Position numbers and translations under genes: made by a program
Assembly: GCA_018136815.1 (NCBI GenBank)
Contig: CM030931.1
Location: 567,511-631,510, forward strand
Reading direction: 5' to 3'
DNA: 64,000 nucleotides
DNA from: Isochrysis galbana
Taxonomy: Eukaryota; Haptophyta; Isochrysidales; Isochrysidaceae
Notes under the pieces: model-generated
What the model saw: the letters and a program-made list of their open reading frames with translations, nothing else
The model's database searches: none
What the model was told of the DNA's origin: nothing
Shown: positions 60,313 to 64,000 of the stretch, in pieces
Position numbering within the stretch: position 1 is the first letter of the stretch
How the letters are laid out: every line of letters begins with the position of its first letter

Positions 60313-60620
60313 ACGACTTCGACTTCTAAATAGTAGTAGTAGTAGTAGTAGTAAAACAAAAAGGGAAAAGGGAAAAAAGGGAAAAGAAAAGGTCGATCGC
60401 GGATGCGACAAAGCGGAAAGCGGTCTGCATCCGGCTGGGGCTGCGGCGAAATACAGTAGATACAGCTGTATCTGGCCCCTCCCCGAGATACAGTATCCTG
60501 TATCTCCCATGTAGGATTCACATCGCAAGCCGGAAGGTAAAAAGCGGGGCGCCTCTAAAAATCTAACATCTAATCTCTAAAAAATTTTATGAGTAGATCC
60601 TCACAGAGCTGTCGTGTCAC

Positions 60621-60962
60621 ATGCGGTTGGTCCTCGCGCTCGTTCTCGCTGGCTTGCTAACCGTGAGCGGCGCCCCGAGCACTGCGGAGGAGGAGACGGT
60701 GGACGTCGGTCCGCACTCCGAAGAGGAGCTACAGGAAGCCCGCGAGGAGTTCGACTCGATCGACCTCGACTCGGACGGGTCCATCACCTTGGATGAGATC
60801 AAGGCAATGCAGGATGTTCCAGAGGAGGATGAGATTGCAGAGTTCTTCGAGACATACGACCTGAATAACGATGGCGCCGTCACTTTCGAGGAGATCATCG
60901 AGGCTGACAGCCACCTGCGTGAGGCCGCTGAGGAAGGAGAGACCGTGGGTGAGGCTGAGTAA
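60621..60962 (+). CDS. Small secreted or ER-lumen EF-hand protein, 113 residues
   Basis: ATG 60621 begins MRLVLALVLAGLLTVSGAPS, a signal peptide with a likely cleavage after SGA. Two EF-hands follow: DLDSDGSITLDE (about 50-61) and DLNNDGAVTFEE (about 81-92), both with D/N, D, G, hydrophobic and E at the ligand positions, so calcium binding is likely. The rest is strongly acidic and the protein ends GEAE, with no KDEL-type signal. It resembles the calumenin/centrin-like pattern only in the EF-hands. No intron is visible. The role is unknown; a luminal calcium buffer is a reasonable guess. Confidence 0.82.
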   Translation: MRLVLALVLAGLLTVSGAPSTAEEETVDVGPHSEEELQEAREEFDSIDLDSDGSITLDEIKAMQDVPEEDEIAEFFETYDLNNDGAVTFEEIIEADSHLREAAEEGETVGEAE

Positions 60963-61540
60963 GTGAACTGTGTGTGTATGGATTCATTTCAGATGCAGAC
61001 GTGGAAGCGAATTGGCACAGCGCTACAACTGATGTTATGGGTGACTGTAGGTCGAGAAATTCTCAGCGTACGCCATCGTTGTTAGATATTTGCCACGTGA
61101 AGGGTGGCGTTTCTCGAAGGGATAGTGCTGTACGGCCTGCTTGCTGCTCTTGCCGCTCGCTATCAGTGCCTTGTAGTGAATGGTAGATCGTAGAGAGTAG
61201 GGCGGACGACTGAGTGCAATACATCTCAGACGATGCGCGATACGCCGTGCAACTGTGCAGATGCCTAGATGGGCGGTAGCAACTTCTCTCAATCCCGCGA
61301 GCCACTTCTAAGATTCTGGATTGGCTAGTTCATTGGTCATTGGAATTTTGGTAGGGTGCGTCATAAGGCGAGAACCGTTCCTTTGATCTCACCCCCACCT
61401 CCTCCATCCGCGTTGTTAGCCCGTTGTTGCTGAATTGAAGTCCCCTAGATCAATTATATGTCCAGCTCAGTTACTGCACGCCTCTAAAAAGGGCCGGTAC
61501 CTGGGTAGCATGGAACCGCGCACGTCACACGTGTCTAGGG
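60963..61540. other. Intergenic, nothing recognised
   Basis: 3' flank of the EF-hand gene and unremarkable sequence. No coding frame with family resemblance. Confidence 0.4.
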
Positions 61541-61544
61541 CTAG

Positions 61545-61642
61545 GCAGAAATATGTAGAAAAAGCTGCCTAAATATGTTTCAAAAATATGTCGTTTATAT
61601 GCAGGACTCGGCCCAAATATGTCGAAAATATGCGATGTTCTA
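61545..61642. repeat. Clustered AAATATG motif array
   Basis: The words gaaatatgtag, taaatatgttt, aaaatatgtcg, caaatatgtcg and aaaatatgcga occur in about 90 bp. A hAT transposase C-terminal remnant lies about 230 bp downstream. Confidence 0.5.
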
Positions 61643-61760
61643 ACTCTTAAAACCGGCGCACCGGCGAGCCGAATAAAGCAACTAATGACTAATAAACAAT
61701 AAGAGTACTTGAGTACTTGATACTTGAACTTGAGTGAGACCTATCCACGTTATGAGTACC

Positions 61761-61854
61761 TTAGCAACAAGTTGCATATCCATTACCCATTAGCACACCA
61801 TAATATCTTAGCAACAAGTTGCATATCCATTACCCATTAGCACACCATAATATC
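61761..61854 (+). repeat. 47-bp tandem duplication
   Basis: ttagcaacaagttgcatatc starts at 61761 and 61808. The two 47-bp units are identical as far as read. The unit contains the palindrome gcaacaagttgc. Confidence 0.9.
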
Positions 61855-61874
61855 AGCACAGGAGCACACATTAG

Positions 61875-61940
61875 CTACCGCTTCTGCTCTCCCTCGCGCT
61901 TGTTGCGGTTATAACGCAACATGACAGACGCTTGCAAGGA
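61875..61940 (-). pseudogene. Short hAT transposase C-terminal remnant
   Basis: The minus strand reads LQASVMLRYNRNKREGEQKR then a stop, matching VSMMLRYNRNKRAASES in the remnant at 57846. Nothing upstream in the same frame is recognisable. Confidence 0.6.
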
Positions 61941-62294
61941 AAGAAAGGGCGGAGATGAGCTGCACGCGCGCGCGCACAACGCACCATGGGCACAGGGCTA
62001 GGGCCTTCAGCCTGGCTCACCTGCATGACACTCCTGGCGGCTGGCAGCTGGCGGCGACCTCTCTCTCTCCTCGCTCTCTCTCCTCGTGCGTGTGTGACAT
62101 TAGAGTGCTTCGAGATATCGGAGCTATCCTCACCGCCATGGAACTTCCAGGTGAGCACCCTCGTTGGATCCGCTGGCGGAGGTCGCAGCAAAGGCGGGGA
62201 GGAGTCCGACATGCGCTCATGCGCTGGGCGCTCTCCGAGGAGGGGGGCACCTAGAGAAACCGGAGTCTCCGAGAGCGATACGTACATCACTAGA

Positions 62295-63244
62295 ATGAAT
62301 AACATATGGATATATACTAACACCAACTATCTAGGCGAGACTACAAACACCACCGAGGTAGCAAAACCGGGCGAAGAGAATCATTACTACGCTCCCGCTA
62401 AATGGGAAAACGGGCTAAAAGGCCCGAAACATCTCGAATTCCCTCTCGCGGACGAGTACACGCTTAGCGAAAAGAAACAACTAGACCAAATCACCGTGTC
62501 GGATATAACACGAGAGCTCAAGGGAGACGGCTCCCGCAGCAAACCTCAGTCAGCGCGGGAAGCGTGGGCTCGCAAGATAGACCTGACGCACGACGAATGG
62601 AAGCACGTGGCGAAACTCTACACTTACCCCCTGTTAAAACACACAGACAAACACTTGCACTTCAAACACGTTACGCATAGGAGGCTGGGTACACGCAACC
62701 GTTTCACAGCGGCGACCACCACAAAGTGTAGGCTCTGCGGGAAACACAGAGAAAACTCGACGCACCTAGCTAGATGCCCGTCCACGCTCCAGATATTTCA
62801 AACCATAGAAGCCGTAGCGGGATACACCGATACACCCCGGCGAAAGACAGATCGACGACTCAAAAACTCAAAGACAGACTATTTGCATACCCGAACTCCC
62901 CGACGCCGGATAGCCTCAAAGCCCTCTACCTAATAGCATGGAGATACATCATTAGTGGTGACTTCTACAAGGTGCAATTTGAAAACCACACCTTCCACCA
63001 CGTGCCGGTTATCGAGAGGAGAGTTCTAAGCAGATTCACGGTCCTCGTTAGAGGTCGAGAACCTCCGGACGACTTCTCGACCGCACGCACGCGCAAGGCC
63101 ACCCAGGGAAGGAAGCCGAAAATCAAATCTCCACACGACCTCAGCGCCCCTGTCTTCTCAACTAACAACAAAGGCGCCCTAGTCATGAACACGAATCTAT
63201 CTCTGGTAGCGAAAGCCCTCAACATAGCAGAGCGTCTTGCCTAA
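62295..63244 (+). pseudogene. Non-LTR retrotransposon reverse transcriptase C-terminal region, frameshifted
   Basis: The + strand encodes EYTLSEKKQLDQITVSDITR, then EAWARKIDLTHDEWKHVAKL, then HFKHVTHRRLGTRN, and a CCHC cluster CRLCGKHRENSTHLARC. This is the zinc-knuckle tail of LINE reverse transcriptases. Near 62830-62850 the frame shifts: the continuation DRSTTQKLKDRLFAYPNSPT through VIERRVLSRFTVLVRGREPP is in the next frame and ends at 63244. No polymerase core is upstream, so this is a 5'-truncated, broken copy. Part of it is duplicated at 4478-4612. Confidence 0.72.
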
Positions 63245-63377
63245 CCAAGCGACCCCTCGCCGCGAGCCGCCCACCAAGCGACAACAGGCCTTAGTCACAC
63301 TGACCACAGCTGCCTGACACCCAGCACAAGGAACAAACACACATCAGCCGGTAGCCCGATGGCACAGGAGGAAGGCG

Positions 63378-63457
63378 AGAAACAGGCCGTCGAGAATCGG
63401 TACACACCGTCTGCCACGAAACAGGCCGTCGAGAATCTGTACACACCGTCTGCCACT
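63378..63457 (+). repeat. 40-bp tandem duplication
   Basis: gaaacaggccgtcgagaatc occurs at 63378 and 63418, each followed by tacacaccgtctgccac. Two units, one mismatch noticed. Confidence 0.9.
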
Positions 63458-63484
63458 GGAAACCCACTACACCCAGCCCCTAGG

Positions 63485-63600
63485 TAGAGCACGAGGGGAC
63501 GAGCCGCAAGGCAGGTGGAGGGGGAGCGAAGGGAAGCGGGCGAGGCTGCGGAGATACTGTGCAGGGTCGCGCGCGCGGCGAGATTATTAAGAAGTTTTTT
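63485..63600 (+). repeat. Dispersed repeat, second copy of 1024-1140
   Basis: gagcacgaggggacgagccg, a purine-rich block and gcgcggcgagattattaaga with a T-run follow the same order as 1024-1140. Confidence 0.55.
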
Positions 63601-63640
63601 TATCTCTACTTCTCTATGATAGAAAAAAAAACCGGCACAG

Positions 63641-64000
63641 GTGGGCGCGAGCGAGGCGGAGAGCTCCCCGCTGGCTCTCTCCATTCTCTCCATCCTCGCC
63701 CTCTCGCTCTGGCTGCTCCCCTATCTGCGCGGCCGGGTGCCTCCAACGGAGGCGTTGCCGACTCCGATGGAGCTAAGGATCACGCCCACCACCGTCCACG
63801 GCCTCACCGACGAGAGGCGCGATCAGATCGAGCGACTGGAGCGGCTGGACGCACTCGATGCGAGGGACAGGAAAGAGCGCCAAGAGGCCAAGGAGATCGA
63901 GGGGGCAAAGCGGGTGCGGCTGGAAGCGCTTGAGGCGGTAGAGGTTAAGGACGACCAGCTCGCTGCGCGCGAGCTCGTCAGCTACCTCATCAAGCAGTGT
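63641..64000 (+). CDS. Partial exon: membrane segment plus coiled coil, cut by the window edge
   Basis: After an acceptor-like word (accggcacag, 63631-63640) one frame stays open to the window end. It reads GASEAESSPLALSILSILAL then SLWLLPYLRG, one transmembrane helix, followed by a charged coiled coil (RRDQIERLERLDALDARDRK, ERQEAKEIEGAKRVRLEALE and on). The first ATG in frame is at about 63758, after the membrane segment, so an upstream exon or a different start is likely. I recognise no family. The strong C/G bias in third positions supports it being coding. Confidence 0.5.
   Translation, partial: MGASEAESSPLALSILSILALSLWLLPYLRGRVPPTEALPTPMELRITPTTVHGLTDERRDQIERLERLDALDARDRKERQEAKEIEGAKRVRLEALEAVEVKDDQLAARELVSYLIKQC

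Noticed and set aside
1-64000. tRNA, 5S rRNA and U6 snRNA genes
   Set aside because: I looked for B-box-like words and conserved snRNA/rRNA words and found no complete match by eye; a dedicated scan would be needed to exclude them.

Overview
This window is nuclear DNA of a GC-rich eukaryote, most likely a unicellular alga. Several genes have short GT-AG introns (about 85 to 280 bp). The products are typical nuclear ones: mitochondrial ribosomal protein, exosome subunit, snurportin and DENR. No genes are arranged as bacterial operons. Two proteins start with signal-peptide-like segments that could be the first part of a bipartite plastid presequence, which hints at a haptophyte- or heterokont-like alga. 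The lineage cannot be fixed from sequence reading alone.

Layout. 1-4.1 kb: a mitochondrial IF-2-like GTPase (minus) whose C-terminal domain is not found. 5.4-6.1 kb: a LOG-type phosphoribohydrolase with a C-terminal membrane segment. 7.5-10.2 kb: repeats, including a 205-bp tandem array. 10.7-15.4 kb: a hAT transposase remnant, DENR, an orphan first exon, a well-delimited hAT element (12655-14243, 8-bp target duplication) and an AlkB/2OG-Fe(II)-oxygenase-like gene. 16.6-17.8 kb: a class-II-like histone deacetylase. 18-25.5 kb: repeats, microsatellites and polypyrimidine tracts with no firm gene. 25.6-27.9 kb: a five-exon PCMTD-like methyltransferase with an F-box-like tail. 27.9-30.3 kb: simple repeats, then a 552-bp MITE-like element. 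30.7-31.2 kb: a degenerate RuvX/YqgF-like protein. 31.4-35 kb: repeats. 35.2-37.3 kb: an EF-hand-like coiled-coil protein. 38.8-40.6 kb: succinyl-CoA:3-ketoacid CoA transferase. 42.5-46.0 kb: DAP3/mS29 and the exosome subunit RRP43/EXOSC8. 46.9-49.0 kb: a candidate retroelement. 49.4-52.2 kb: a myo-inositol-phosphate synthase fused in frame to a PfkB kinase. 52.9-56.8 kb: an NhaC-type antiporter and snurportin-1. 57-64 kb: hAT and LINE remnants, tandem duplications, a small secreted EF-hand protein and the start of a membrane/coiled-coil gene.

The genes are mostly unrelated housekeeping functions: mitochondrial translation and ketone metabolism, RNA processing and import, chromatin, protein repair, and inositol synthesis. 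The most striking item is the synthase-kinase fusion. It joins the enzyme that makes inositol phosphate to a kinase of a family that includes inositol kinases. The repeats have their own structure: a hAT insertion confirmed by a paralogous empty site, truncated retroelement copies sharing one 3' end, and arrays of short motifs resembling transposase-binding subterminal repeats. TAGAGTA-rich tracts recur upstream of several gene starts.

All coordinates and splice sites were read by eye. No alignment or search was run.
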